The position numbers were made by a program, and so were the translations under genes. Below, piece by piece: positions 44,721 through 54,160 of a DNA stretch of 64,000 nt; the stretch's first letter is position 1, and each line of letters begins with the position of its first letter. The stretch covers positions 1,446,812 to 1,510,811 of the forward strand of contig NZ_PZZN01000001.1 of the NCBI RefSeq assembly GCF_003046295.1, given 5' to 3'. The stretch comes from Sphingomonas aerolata (GTDB lineage Bacteria > Pseudomonadota > Alphaproteobacteria > Sphingomonadales > Sphingomonadaceae). The notes beneath the pieces are model-generated. The model did no database searches. It was not told the origin of the DNA and worked only from the letters and a program-made list of their open reading frames with translations.

Positions 44721-46925
44721 CTACCTTGCACTCGTATCGCTGCGATCGCCATAGCTGTAACCGTAATCATAGTTCTGACTGTACTGAGCCTTTTTTGCCT
44801 CAAACTTTGTAACCACGATGCCGAGGGTCTGTGCATGTGCGGCGGTAAGTCGGCCAAGCGCAATTTTGACCATAGTAAATCTGATGCCGTGGCTTTCAAC
44901 TGCATAGATGACGGAGTCGACCTGACTTGCGATGAGCGGCGCATCGGCCAAACCAACTACTGGCGGAGAGTCGATCACGACGTGATCATAGCGCTCGGAC
45001 AGCCGATCCAGAAGGTTCTTGAAGCCATTTCCACTGAGCAATTCAGCTGCGTTAGGCGGCAGCGGTCCCGTCGTCATGACATCCATATTGAACATTCCGA
45101 TGTGATTGATAGCGTCAAGTGCGGCGTTATCACCAGCCAGATAGTTGCTGAGGCCAACTTTATTCGGGAGATCGAGCAAACGATGCACTGAAGGCGACCG
45201 CATGTCGGCATCGATCAGGAGCACGCGCTTGTGAGACCGGGCAAGAAGCACCGCCAGGGAGAGTGAAGTGGTTGATTTGCCCTCTGCAGCCCGCGTGCTG
45301 GTGACCGCCATGGTCGGCGGAATACCCGCTCCTGTGGAGAAGCTTAGGTTTGTCGTGACTGCAAGATAGGCATCGACAAGTTCAGACTTTGGATCGCGAA
45401 GCATATCAATAGGTTCCGCGCCAATAAGCTTGGGGATGACACCAAGTAATGGCAAACCAATCAAACGCTCTGCCTCGGCCGGATCTGTAATCGTCTCATC
45501 ACTCTGCTCGAGAATGTAAGCAATCGCAGCACCAATTATTGTTCCGACAATCACTGCCAAAAGCAAGTTCAACAAAAGTCGAGGACTAGATGGGCTTTTT
45601 GGTACTTCTGCCAAATCAACAATCGATATATTGTTGACCCCAATACCGCTTGCAACGCCAATCTCTTTATAACGAGACAGTAGGCCGTCATAAAGTGAGC
45701 GATTTGTATCAACCTCTCGCTGATATATGTTATATTGGATGCTGCGCCGCCGAAGGCTAAGTACGTCCTCCTTCAAGCCGTCCACTCGCTCGCGTAATGC
45801 GGATTCACGGCTAACAGCTGTACGCAGCGACGTCCCAAACGAGCTAGAAACTCTCTTTTCCTCACGCGTAATGGCGCGATCGATTGTGGCAAGCTGCGCG
45901 GAAATCTCCCGCGCAGCCGGGTAATCTGGCGTAAACTGGATCATCAGCTTCTGATAATTGGCAGCTAGTTCTGCTCGACGTTGGCGCAGAGCGTTGATAG
46001 CGCCATTAGTTAGCGCCTCCATGGTGGCGCCACCGGCGCGCGCGGCTTCCTCTGATTGGGATTGCGTCTGGATGCGTGCCGCAGTTGCTCGCGCTAGTTC
46101 CTGGTTTAGATCGGATAGATCCTGTGCAATCAATGGGCGACTTGCTCCCCCATTTTCGCCAGGTACGTCTAAGATCTTTACCCGTGACGCAAACGAAACG
46201 AGCGCACGCTCGGATGCTTCCAGCCGCGCGCGCAATTGACTCAGACGCTCTTCAAGAAAATGACGTGCGTAAGACGTCGCGTCATACCGCCGCTCCAGCG
46301 ACAGCGCGATAAAATTAGATGACCAAGCGTTTACGACTTTGGCGGATAGCTCCGCGTTTGGGCTAGAGAAATTGATCTCCACCAAGCGCGAAGCTCGAGC
46401 CGGAACAACCTTAAGGTTTGCCAGCAGGATTGCACCCGCAGCGCGTTGCCGTTCTTGTCGTCCTTTTGCCGTGTACCGTCCGCTGCTACCAACGGTTGAG
46501 TCCGAGGGCTTGACCGAAAACATTTCAAAGAATGCTGGGTCATCGACAACACCGGTCTGTGCGGCAACCCGCTCGGCTAGCGCGCGGGACTTTAGCAACC
46601 CATACTGGGTCTGATAGAACTCCTGATCGCCCTCACTTGCCTCCTGCTGCACACCTTGGATGTTGACAATGCGATTGCTCTCTCGAGCAATTTCCAACGT
46701 GATGGTCGCCTTGTACATGGGCGTCATCAGGAAGGTGATGACAATCCCAAGTAATAGGCAGGTGACAATAGAACCGATAATGTACCGGCGCCAACGCATA
46801 GCGACGCGCAAATACTGCCGAAAAATTGACGGCCTTGGTTCGTTCGTGAGGGCATCATTGCGCCGCGTTACGGCTTCATAGGACGCATCCCCGCCGAACC
46901 CGATCGCTGCCGGAAGCTTGTTCAT
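44721..46925 (-). CDS. Wzc-like co-polymerase with tyrosine autokinase domain
   Basis: A 734-residue inner-membrane protein. The Wzz-like domain has transmembrane helices near 48-67 and 449-470 and coiled-coil helices at about 215-420. The cytoplasmic BY-kinase has Walker A 'RAAEGKSTTS' (545-554), Walker A' 'VLLIDADMR' (568-576) and Walker B 'VVIDSPP' (649-655). A C-terminal Tyr cluster (YSQNYDYGYSYG, 715-726) is the expected autophosphorylation tail. It sets chain length and couples to the Wza-like channel. It starts 12 bp after the wza-like gene. Confidence 0.95.
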   Translation of the reverse strand: MNKLPAAIGFGGDASYEAVTRRNDALTNEPRPSIFRQYLRVAMRWRRYIIGSIVTCLLLGIVITFLMTPMYKATITLEIARESNRIVNIQGVQQEASEGDQEFYQTQYGLLKSRALAERVAAQTGVVDDPAFFEMFSVKPSDSTVGSSGRYTAKGRQERQRAAGAILLANLKVVPARASRLVEINFSSPNAELSAKVVNAWSSNFIALSLERRYDATSYARHFLEERLSQLRARLEASERALVSFASRVKILDVPGENGGASRPLIAQDLSDLNQELARATAARIQTQSQSEEAARAGGATMEALTNGAINALRQRRAELAANYQKLMIQFTPDYPAAREISAQLATIDRAITREEKRVSSSFGTSLRTAVSRESALRERVDGLKEDVLSLRRRSIQYNIYQREVDTNRSLYDGLLSRYKEIGVASGIGVNNISIVDLAEVPKSPSSPRLLLNLLLAVIVGTIIGAAIAYILEQSDETITDPAEAERLIGLPLLGVIPKLIGAEPIDMLRDPKSELVDAYLAVTTNLSFSTGAGIPPTMAVTSTRAAEGKSTTSLSLAVLLARSHKRVLLIDADMRSPSVHRLLDLPNKVGLSNYLAGDNAALDAINHIGMFNMDVMTTGPLPPNAAELLSGNGFKNLLDRLSERYDHVVIDSPPVVGLADAPLIASQVDSVIYAVESHGIRFTMVKIALGRLTAAHAQTLGIVVTKFEAKKAQYSQNYDYGYSYGDRSDTSAR

Positions 46926-46937
46926 GATCGTCCGGTC

Positions 46938-47651
46938 CTAGTTCAGCAGCGCAATGATAGGGGCCGTAAGAAGCGGCGAAACGGCAAGGAAGCTGTTAAA
47001 CCTACGTCGAGCCGGCGAGTCGCCAACGGTAATGACGTCATTGGCGAAGATCGCGGGATCGTCATAGGCGCCGCGCCGGATCGCTTCTAGGTTATAGAGA
47101 CCGGCGATCTTCTGGCCGTTGACCGTCCGCAAGATCACTACATCGTCTACCTTTGCGTACTCGGTCATGCCCTTTGCCGAGGCCAGTGCCCGCATCAGGG
47201 TCATTTGATTAGTCACCGGATACAGCCCGGGTTCCGTAACTTGGCCATCAATTGTAACAACCTGACTCACCGAGCTTCGGATATTAACTGTGACGTGAGG
47301 GTCACGTAGATAGCGTCCGCGCAACGCATTCTGAATTAGGGCGGCCAACTCGTCTCGCGTCTTCCCATTCGCGTCGATTGAGCCGACGAGCGGTAGAGAA
47401 ATGTGGCCACTGGCATCAACCTGCAGCTCACGGCTCATCTCATCGACGTTAAAAACGTCGATGAAAATCACGTCAAGCGGGCCGATAAAGGAGGGGCGAT
47501 CTGGCGGTGTGAGATCCATTCGAGTTGGCTGCGGGAGTTCCGCCTCCCGGATTACGGTCAAGTTTGGCGTGCTCACTAGCTGCTCACGCCCCCCACAGGC
47601 CGCCAGCAAAAGAACGCCAACTACCACTAAGGCGTTAAAACGCATCAACAA
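46938..47651 (-). CDS. Wza-like polysaccharide export lipoprotein
   Basis: The 237-residue protein has a lipobox ('LLLAACGG', Cys about 19). It then shows the polysaccharide-export (Poly_export) domain 'IGPLDVIFIDVFNVDEMS' and 'ELQVDASGHISLPLVGSI', and an SLBB domain with 'QVTEPGLYPVTNQMTLMRAL'. It is shorter than E. coli Wza (about 379 residues), close to GumB-type proteins that lack the C-terminal amphipathic helix. It would form the outer-membrane channel. The start could also be the ATG two codons later. Confidence 0.92.
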   Translation of the reverse strand: MLMRFNALVVVGVLLLAACGGREQLVSTPNLTVIREAELPQPTRMDLTPPDRPSFIGPLDVIFIDVFNVDEMSRELQVDASGHISLPLVGSIDANGKTRDELAALIQNALRGRYLRDPHVTVNIRSSVSQVVTIDGQVTEPGLYPVTNQMTLMRALASAKGMTEYAKVDDVVILRTVNGQKIAGLYNLEAIRRGAYDDPAIFANDVITVGDSPARRRFNSFLAVSPLLTAPIIALLN

Positions 47652-47709
47652 TTATCCTGAAATCGGCGGGCCTGATAGCGCATAGCGAATTTGAAAATCC
47701 GGTTACGCA

Positions 47710-49119
47710 TCAGGCTAGGGAGTTCGCAGCGGCACTATCGTTATCCATCGCAGCCGGCTCGTAGAGCCATATAGTGAATAGCGCAAATAATGCCATCATA
47801 AAAGGCGTACGTAGCGGATAATCTACGACACTGGCAATAATCATCAGCAGGAGCAAAAATGATGCAAGACGGGCCATTCGTATCGATGTGGTGGTCGCGC
47901 TTGCTCGCCAGACGCGGATCGACTGCACGAGCAGCCACGCCAGCGCACCGGTCAGCAAGGCTATCCCGAGGCCCCCTCCTTCTATAACAATCTGCAGCAG
48001 GTCATCATGCGCCTGGTTGAAATAGGTCTGCTTCAAATCGCCGAGCTGTTCGAAGCGCCGAAACGCCGGATCAAAGCTGCCATAGCCCGCGCCAGCAGGA
48101 AAATATGTCGCTGTCATTTCAAGGACGCGCGGTAGCAGGCGAGTGCGAGTGTCGCCCGCCACGTCCATCGTCATTAGGCGTTGCACTCCTTCGGCTCGAC
48201 TAAGTGTCAGGGCCAAACTCGTCATGCCGGCCAGCGCAACGCACCCTAGTGCAAGGATCAGTCTTCGCATTTTACGATGGCGTACCTGCTGCAGGAGGCG
48301 AGACGCTGGTTTCCACAAGATTGTGGTCGCCATCAAAACCGCTAACCCACCAAGTGCTAGGCCAGCCCGAGACCCGGTCGTTGGTATTAGTATCATCAAT
48401 GTCGCCGCGCCGGCCGCGCCGATAGTCCAACGCAGACGTGTGTTGATGGACGACAGCCGATCTTCGACCACCCAGGTTGCTAAAAGCGGAATGCCCATGG
48501 CAAAAAGCAACGCTTGATGGTTTCGATTTGCGAAAACGCCACTTCCTCCTGCATCGGTTGAATGTAAAAAGGTAAACCAGCTCTGGCCAGTAATCAGCCT
48601 GAACAGCGCAACTAGCGCAGTAAAAGCTAGAATGCCTACGAGCAGGGAAAGCGTAGCCTGCCGACGGCGGCGGTTCAACTTGGCCGCTAACGCCACCACT
48701 GATAAGGGCACAAGCAAAGAAAGTAGTGCGTTCCAAGTTCTATCCGGTGACAGAGAAAGTGGGCGCCAGATATTCTCGACTCCAGCTATCCTCCCTTGCT
48801 GCGCATATAACTCTCGTCCCGGAAGATGCTCCCATACGGAGGGTGGAAGCGGGATGAGTTGGATAGCGATCGCTATACCGGCTGCCGCTAACGCTATTGC
48901 CGCCGGCCTAAGTGCGCGATCGAAGGGGATTGGACGAAAAAATACAGCGAAGGCAAGCCCTGCCAAGGCCAGCAGCCGCACAACGATCTGGATTGGCTCG
49001 TCGGCGCGGGATGAGCCGCCAGTGACGGCAAGCAAGCAAATGAATCCGCTGAATATCATCTGCTCGCTGTAAAAGGAGCGCATCCGATGAAAAAAAGGAT
49101 TCATGAAGAAACCGGACAT
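47710..49119 (-). CDS. O-antigen ligase family (Wzy_C) membrane protein
   Basis: The predicted protein has about 470 residues, ten or more membrane helices and the large periplasmic loop of Wzy_C proteins: 'GSGVFANRNHQALL', 'TTGSRAGLALGG' and 'TYFNQAHDDLLQIVIEGG'. The locus therefore has two polymerase/ligase-type proteins. This one could be a ligase or the main polymerase. Starts at 49119 (MSGFFMNPFF), 49104 and 49218 are all possible; I chose 49119 because the first helix begins soon after it. The IS630 element lies just upstream, so its link to the epimerase operon may be cut. Confidence 0.82.
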   Translation of the reverse strand: MSGFFMNPFFHRMRSFYSEQMIFSGFICLLAVTGGSSRADEPIQIVVRLLALAGLAFAVFFRPIPFDRALRPAAIALAAAGIAIAIQLIPLPPSVWEHLPGRELYAQQGRIAGVENIWRPLSLSPDRTWNALLSLLVPLSVVALAAKLNRRRRQATLSLLVGILAFTALVALFRLITGQSWFTFLHSTDAGGSGVFANRNHQALLFAMGIPLLATWVVEDRLSSINTRLRWTIGAAGAATLMILIPTTGSRAGLALGGLAVLMATTILWKPASRLLQQVRHRKMRRLILALGCVALAGMTSLALTLSRAEGVQRLMTMDVAGDTRTRLLPRVLEMTATYFPAGAGYGSFDPAFRRFEQLGDLKQTYFNQAHDDLLQIVIEGGGLGIALLTGALAWLLVQSIRVWRASATTTSIRMARLASFLLLLMIIASVVDYPLRTPFMMALFALFTIWLYEPAAMDNDSAAANSLA

Positions 49120-49272
49120 CCGAAAACGACAGTCCTGCTGCCGGCGTATAGCCCAGCACGGACGCGAAAAAATTAGCCTCCGATGCAATCCTGCGCTGAC
49201 GGGCGCAGGCTTGATCATTGCCGCTGCGATTAGCCGGCTCAGGCGCCATTGGCAATGCGGAAGGCGAAGCTA

Positions 49273-50321
49273 GAGCACGTCTCGACCTGACTGACTCGCG
49301 AGGGATTCTCAAAGGGATTGCGATCTGGTTCAAAGGCCACCACCACGAAGGAGGTGGTGCATGGCGAAGTCGCTCTCGGTTGATCTTCGCAAGCGAGTAA
49401 TCGCGGCGATCGAAGCGGGTGCATCGTGTCGTCAGGCTGCAATGAGGTTTGGCGTCAGCGCGTCGAGCGCGATCCGCTGGCATAGGCTCTCGAAGGGTAG
49501 AGGCGATGTCACGCCGCACATGCAAGGCGGCGACCGTCGGTCGCAACGCATCGAGGGGCATGCCGATGCGATCATGGGCGAGCTGGCGAAGGCACCGGAC
49601 ATCACGTTGGCGGACCTGCGCGGCACACTTGCGGGACAAGGTGTGGCGGTGAGCATCGCGGGCCTGTGGCGCTTCTTCGGGCGTCGGCGGATCACGCTTA
49701 AAAAAAGACTGGGCATGCGACCGAACAGGATCGCCCCGACGTCCTGATGCAACGTGAGGCATGGTTCGAGGATCAGCCCGACCTCGATCCGCACACGCTG
49801 GTGTTCATCGACGAGACCTCGGCTAACACGAAGATGGCGCGCCTGCATGGACGCGCGCCGCGGGGTGAGCGTCTGCGCGCGCCGATCCCGCACGGCCACT
49901 GGAAGACGACAACCTTCGTCGGCGCCCTGACAACGCTCGGCATGACGGCGCCGATGGTCCTCGACGGGCCGATGACTGGCGAATGGTTCCTGGCTTACAC
50001 CCGGCAGGTGCTCGTACCCACGCTCCACCGGGGCGACATCGTCATCCTCGACAACCTGCCGGCCCACAAGGGTGACGACGTGCGCAAGGCAGTCGAGGGG
50101 GGCTGGCGCCACGCTCCTATTCCTTCCGCCGTATTCACCCGATTCTAATCCGATCGAGAACGCCTTTTCAAAGCTCAAGAGCCTGCTGCGAAAGGCCGCG
50201 GCCAGAACGGTCGACGACCTCTGGCGCGTCATCGGCGACTGCATGGACGCATTCACACCCGCAGAATGCCAAAACTACTTCGCGCACTGCGGATATGACG
50301 CCTTCTGATCGAAAATTGCTC
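49273..50321 (+). mobile_element. IS630-family insertion sequence
   Basis: The element is about 1,049 bp with imperfect terminal inverted repeats GAGCACGTCTCGACCTGA (left) and GAGCAATTTTCGATCAGA (right, reversed). It is flanked by TA at 49271-49272 and 50322-50323, the IS630 target duplication. The single transposase gene lies at 49361-50308. The right TA belongs to the TAG stop codon of the epimerase gene, which the insertion preserves. Confidence 0.88.
49361..50308 (+). pseudogene. IS630-family transposase, frameshifted
   Basis: Three frames join to a DDE transposase of about 315 residues. The first starts MAKSLSVDLRKRVIAAIEAG (helix-turn-helix). A -1 shift at TTAAAAAAAG (about 49698-49707) enters the frame with '[15 protein letters not shown]', '[12 protein letters not shown]' (first Asp) and '[11 protein letters not shown]' (second Asp). 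That shift is typical of two-frame IS630 elements. A second break at the G6 run (50097-50102) then needs one base less to reach '[19 protein letters not shown]' (Glu). The last break makes the copy inactive unless it is a sequencing error. Confidence 0.82.
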
Positions 50322-51298
50322 TAGGCAACTGGTTCGTCCCGGGAACGGTCCTCTAAAGGTCCGTAATATCCCGTGATCCACGCGAGCGTTTGCGACAGGC
50401 CGTCGTGCCACGCAATCGTTGGATGCCAGTCCAGCATTGCGTGCGCACGTGAGCAATCAAGAACGTTTGCTGAGACCATTCCAGATTTCTGGGATAGATG
50501 ATGTCGCTGTACCCGCCGGACTAAAAGCATCTCTGCCGCCGTTACGATATCATTCACTGAGCGGCCGGTGCCGGACCCAATGTTGAACGTACGTTCGAGT
50601 GAAAGCTTTGCAGTCGATGCGGCGACAATTGCCCGAACAAGATCGGAAATGTAAATGTAGTCGCGTACGGCGCTTCCATCGCCCCAAATATCTATCGGTT
50701 CGTTGAGCATCGCCCGGTATAATAGCTTGGCTACGACACCTTGCCCCCGATGAGGGTCCTGCCGAGGCCCGTACGGATTGGCCACTCTCAAGATAATATA
50801 ATCCATGTCAACGAGCTGTTTTTGAAGTTGCAGGATCTTTTCTACACATAGCTTTGCCACGCCGTAGGCAGATAGTGGATTAGTTGGGTGCCGTTCATCT
50901 ATTGGGAGATATTGTGCAGGGCCATAGACTGTGCCACCCGAAGAAACAAAAACTAATCGCTCTACCTGTTGTGCTATGCAAAGGTCAATGATTGTACCGT
51001 CAATAGCAATAGTTTCAAGGAGGGCGTTAGACACGTTGTAGTTTGACGCGGTGGGGTCTGCCGAGCCAAGAACATGGAATACAATATCAGTGCCCGCCAA
51101 CGCCACACGCAAGGCTTCGACGTTTCTTGCGTCATATTCAAACCACACATCCGGCATTCTGGAGCTAGGAAAGCGTGGCCGTCGGCCAAATGCAGAAACA
51201 TGTGCTCCGGCCAAGGCCAACTCGTCACATAGGTGACCACCTATGAATCCGCCCGCGCCAATAACGAGGCAACGTTTTCCAGCTAAGGACGATATCAT
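50321..51298 (-). CDS. NAD-dependent epimerase/dehydratase
   Basis: A 325-residue extended SDR: 'CLVIGAGGFIGGHLCDELAL' (Rossmann, about 10-29), 'FVSSGGTVYGPAQ' (catalytic Ser/Thr), 'YGVAKLCVEK' (YxxxK) and 'ILRVANPYGPRQDPHRGQG'. It resembles GalE-like UDP-sugar 4-epimerases and may make an NDP-sugar donor for the polymer. The stop codon TAG sits exactly at the IS630 insertion site and remains intact. Its ATG overlaps the stop of the GT4 gene upstream (ATGA). Confidence 0.9.
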   Translation of the reverse strand: MISSLAGKRCLVIGAGGFIGGHLCDELALAGAHVSAFGRRPRFPSSRMPDVWFEYDARNVEALRVALAGTDIVFHVLGSADPTASNYNVSNALLETIAIDGTIIDLCIAQQVERLVFVSSGGTVYGPAQYLPIDERHPTNPLSAYGVAKLCVEKILQLQKQLVDMDYIILRVANPYGPRQDPHRGQGVVAKLLYRAMLNEPIDIWGDGSAVRDYIYISDLVRAIVAASTAKLSLERTFNIGSGTGRSVNDIVTAAEMLLVRRVQRHHLSQKSGMVSANVLDCSRAHAMLDWHPTIAWHDGLSQTLAWITGYYGPLEDRSRDEPVA

Positions 51299-52524
51299 GC
51301 TGACGTCGGCCCGGCAATCTTGTTCAAAGCATCCTCAAGGCGGTCGTTGAACCCTGAAAGTGAGAAGTTATTTTTAAAAGAGGCCTTAGCTGCCTTGTTA
51401 AAGTATCTGCCGCTATTTCTGGCAAGATAACCACGCTCAATAAGATCAGCCATTCCTTGAGCTGTCGTTTCCTTTCCAATGATGCAATCAGTCCCATCAG
51501 TAAGCCACTCTTTAGTACCAACGGTAGGTGCAAGAAGCAGTATCTTTCCTATACCAAGCGCATCTAGAGATACCAAAGGCAATGTATCATCTCTTGAGCT
51601 GACTAGAACTGCATCAACCTTATTCATCTTATCAATATATGCCTTACGATCTAGTTCTTGATGGTAAAAGACTATAGGGTCATTATTAGCCGCGTCCGAG
51701 ATCAGATGGCCGAGGTTTTGATCTAGCGCTCTGCCGAAAAAAATTATCTCAATGCCTGAGCGAACATTTTCAGGAAGGAGTATAGTAGCGTCTAAAACGA
51801 GGTCTTGCCCTTTACGTTTCTCAATGGACCCAAATACACCAATCCGAAACGGCCCTCCCTGATGGCGAGGGTATTCCGGAAGAGGTGTCAGGCCATAAGG
51901 CACGACCTCCACATCAGGCCGCAACGATTTGACGAGATTGGCGCAGGGCGGGCTTCCGGCCCATACGCGCTGCGCTGCCTGCATAGATAAGGTTACCGCT
52001 GGATGTTCCAGGCGCTCTTCGATTAAAGATATCTCGTGAAGATACCACAAGGTGGGCAAGATTGGCGCAAGAAGGTGAACGGCATCAGCGGTATCTACCG
52101 TGTTGCAGATCGCTGCGTCGAATACCGGCGCCATCCGGCAAAGGTTCCTAGCCCAGGCGCCCGGCCTGGGGCTGACAATCACCGGTATGCCAGCCTGTCT
52201 AAAATCAGCCATCATTGGGCCACTTAGTGGCGACACCACCACAGGGTGGGCTCCAATTCTCTGCTGCAGCAACGCCATCTGGTACACTAACTGAGGCGCG
52301 CCGCTGCGACTGAGATCGTTGGTTACCAGCATCACCCTTCGGCGACATGATATCGCTTCGCCTCCCAGTCGACGGCAAGCGTGGTGCACCGCGTTACGCG
52401 AAAGAAAGTCCTGCACATATCGCTCGACCCGGCTTGGTAATTTTGGAAGGCAGCGAAGGTAGAGCCACTGGCGCCAGCTGCGGGTCAGATCCTGCACTGC
52501 ACGTCCATTACCGTTGAGTGCCAT
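51295..52524 (-). CDS. family 4 glycosyltransferase
   Basis: A 409-residue GT-B protein with 'RVMLVTNDLSRSGAPQLVYQ' (acceptor loop), 'FRIGVFGSIEKRKGQDLVLD' at the donor-domain start and a variant of the EX7E region in 'VLVSSRDDTLPLVSLDALG'. Here the usual first Glu appears as Asp, which occurs in some GT4 enzymes. It is the first gene of the minus-strand locus, starting about 165 bp from the divergent flippase gene. Codon use is AT-richer than in the ends of the window. Confidence 0.88.
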   Translation of the reverse strand: MALNGNGRAVQDLTRSWRQWLYLRCLPKLPSRVERYVQDFLSRNAVHHACRRLGGEAISCRRRVMLVTNDLSRSGAPQLVYQMALLQQRIGAHPVVVSPLSGPMMADFRQAGIPVIVSPRPGAWARNLCRMAPVFDAAICNTVDTADAVHLLAPILPTLWYLHEISLIEERLEHPAVTLSMQAAQRVWAGSPPCANLVKSLRPDVEVVPYGLTPLPEYPRHQGGPFRIGVFGSIEKRKGQDLVLDATILLPENVRSGIEIIFFGRALDQNLGHLISDAANNDPIVFYHQELDRKAYIDKMNKVDAVLVSSRDDTLPLVSLDALGIGKILLLAPTVGTKEWLTDGTDCIIGKETTAQGMADLIERGYLARNSGRYFNKAAKASFKNNFSLSGFNDRLEDALNKIAGPTSA

Positions 52525-52631
52525 TCCCTCATATCAACCATCCATCGCATGCCCTGCGCATAGGCGAACCCTCTTGGCTTGCCAATGCGAACTAGCCGCT
52601 ATAGGCGCCCGGTTCCCGTAGCACGGCACAT

Positions 52632-52667
52632 GGGATCGGGTAATCGAAACGATAACCGGCTCATCCC
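52632..52667. promoter_or_regulatory. inverted repeat in the divergent GT4/flippase promoter region
   Basis: GGGAT-CGGGTAATCG-AAA-CGATAACCGG-CTC-ATCCC forms nested arms (8 of 10 inner pairs and 5 of 5 outer pairs). It sits in the only promoter-sized gap shared by the two divergent polysaccharide operons. It is a candidate binding site for a regulator of the locus or a hairpin in the flippase leader. Confidence 0.5.
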
Positions 52668-52688
52668 GTATTTCTCGCCAAGGTTTCA

Positions 52689-54140
52689 ATGTCCGTTCGT
52701 AAGGCATTCGTTTGGGCAATTTCTGGGCAGCTTTTGTCCTTTTTTGCTACCTTAGGCACGACGGTGATCCTAACACGTTTACTTAATCCGCACGAGATTG
52801 GCATCTATGCAGTAAGCATGGCAATCGTTGGTATTCTGCAAGCCGTATCCTCGTTTGGTATTAGTGCGTACTTAGTAAGTGAGCAGGATCTAACAGACGA
52901 AAAACTGCATTCAGCTTTCACCGTAAATGCGATTGCCTCGTTAGTTCTTTGTGTAGTTATAGCTTTTTCGAGTTCTATATCGGAAGTCACAAAAGATGAC
53001 CCTTTAATAGGGACCACACTCAAGATATTGTCTATAATTCCAGCCATATCGATCGTCGAATTCATTCCGTCGGTCATGCTGCAGCGAGATATGCGCTTCG
53101 CCTTGTTCTCGCGCATTGCAATCGCAAGAACCTTTCTGGGCTCAATAACTAGTATAGCAGCAGCCCTGTTAGGCGCAGGTGCGCTCAGCCCAGCGTACGG
53201 TGCTCTCGTATTTTCTGTCGTGGGCGCTATATTGTTTCTTTTGACAGCACAATCGCAACGGCGTGCTCGCGTATCGCTAAGGCAGTGGCGTGAAATTGTA
53301 TCATTCGGGATAAAGTCGCTATCGATTGGGGGAGTCTCTCTCATATCCATGCGCTTATCAGAAATTATTCTTGGTCGAATGCTCGGATTATCGTCTCTTG
53401 GCATTTACACCCGCGCAAACTCGATATCGACTATTATATTCCAGAATCTATATGGCTCTGCTGCCCGTGTGTTCATGGCGCAAATGGCCGATGAGGAGCA
53501 TCGAGGAAACGATCTTCGTACCGTTTATTTACGTGGACTCGATATCGTTCTTGGCCTGATGTGGCCTACGGTAATGGGAATCGCAGTTTTATCTGGCCCA
53601 GTCGTTCTCTTGTTATTTGGCCCGCTTTGGATAGCCGCGTCCCTGCCGCTGTCTATTCTAATGGTAGTACAGGCAATCGGGCTTTCGTTTGCCATGAGCT
53701 CAGAATTGTTTATCCTTCGGAACGAGATCGGACGGCAAGTTCCGTTAGAGTCTTTTCGATCGCTGATCGGTGTATGTGCTTTTACAGTGGGGTGCTTTTT
53801 TGGAATTGCTGGTGCTGCAGCGGGCCGCATCTTTGACTCCATTACAGGCGCATATTTGTTCATCCCTCACATGCGCCGCCTGTCAAATGCTAAGCCAGGT
53901 GAGTTAGGGAGCATATTTCAGCGTAACATGGTATTGACCACCGTTACGATTATGCCGAGCTCTTTGCTCATGGCGTGGCACGGATGGAATGCGTCGGTGC
54001 CGTTAGTACAAGTCGGAGTTAGCATTGTGGTCGCTGCGGTTCTTTGGCTTGTCGCTTTAAGGCATCAGCGGCACCCACTGTACGACGAAGCTCTACTGGT
54101 TCTGCGACGGTCGGGTATGTATCCGCGCCGTTATTATTAG
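52689..54140 (+). CDS. Wzx-like oligosaccharide flippase
   Basis: The 483-residue protein has 12-14 predicted membrane helices and fits the polysaccharide_synt family of MOP-superfamily exporters ('RKAFVWAISGQLLSFFATL', 'TVILTRLLNPHEIGIYAVSM', 'SFGIKSLSIGGVSLISMRLS'). It would flip the undecaprenyl-linked repeat unit to the periplasm. It is the first plus-strand gene diverging from the glycosyltransferase locus and is followed 20 bp later by the methyltransferase-like gene. Confidence 0.92.
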   Translation: MSVRKAFVWAISGQLLSFFATLGTTVILTRLLNPHEIGIYAVSMAIVGILQAVSSFGISAYLVSEQDLTDEKLHSAFTVNAIASLVLCVVIAFSSSISEVTKDDPLIGTTLKILSIIPAISIVEFIPSVMLQRDMRFALFSRIAIARTFLGSITSIAAALLGAGALSPAYGALVFSVVGAILFLLTAQSQRRARVSLRQWREIVSFGIKSLSIGGVSLISMRLSEIILGRMLGLSSLGIYTRANSISTIIFQNLYGSAARVFMAQMADEEHRGNDLRTVYLRGLDIVLGLMWPTVMGIAVLSGPVVLLLFGPLWIAASLPLSILMVVQAIGLSFAMSSELFILRNEIGRQVPLESFRSLIGVCAFTVGCFFGIAGAAAGRIFDSITGAYLFIPHMRRLSNAKPGELGSIFQRNMVLTTVTIMPSSLLMAWHGWNASVPLVQVGVSIVVAAVLWLVALRHQRHPLYDEALLVLRRSGMYPRRYY

Positions 54141-54160
54141 CTGTACTAGAGGAAGTAAAA

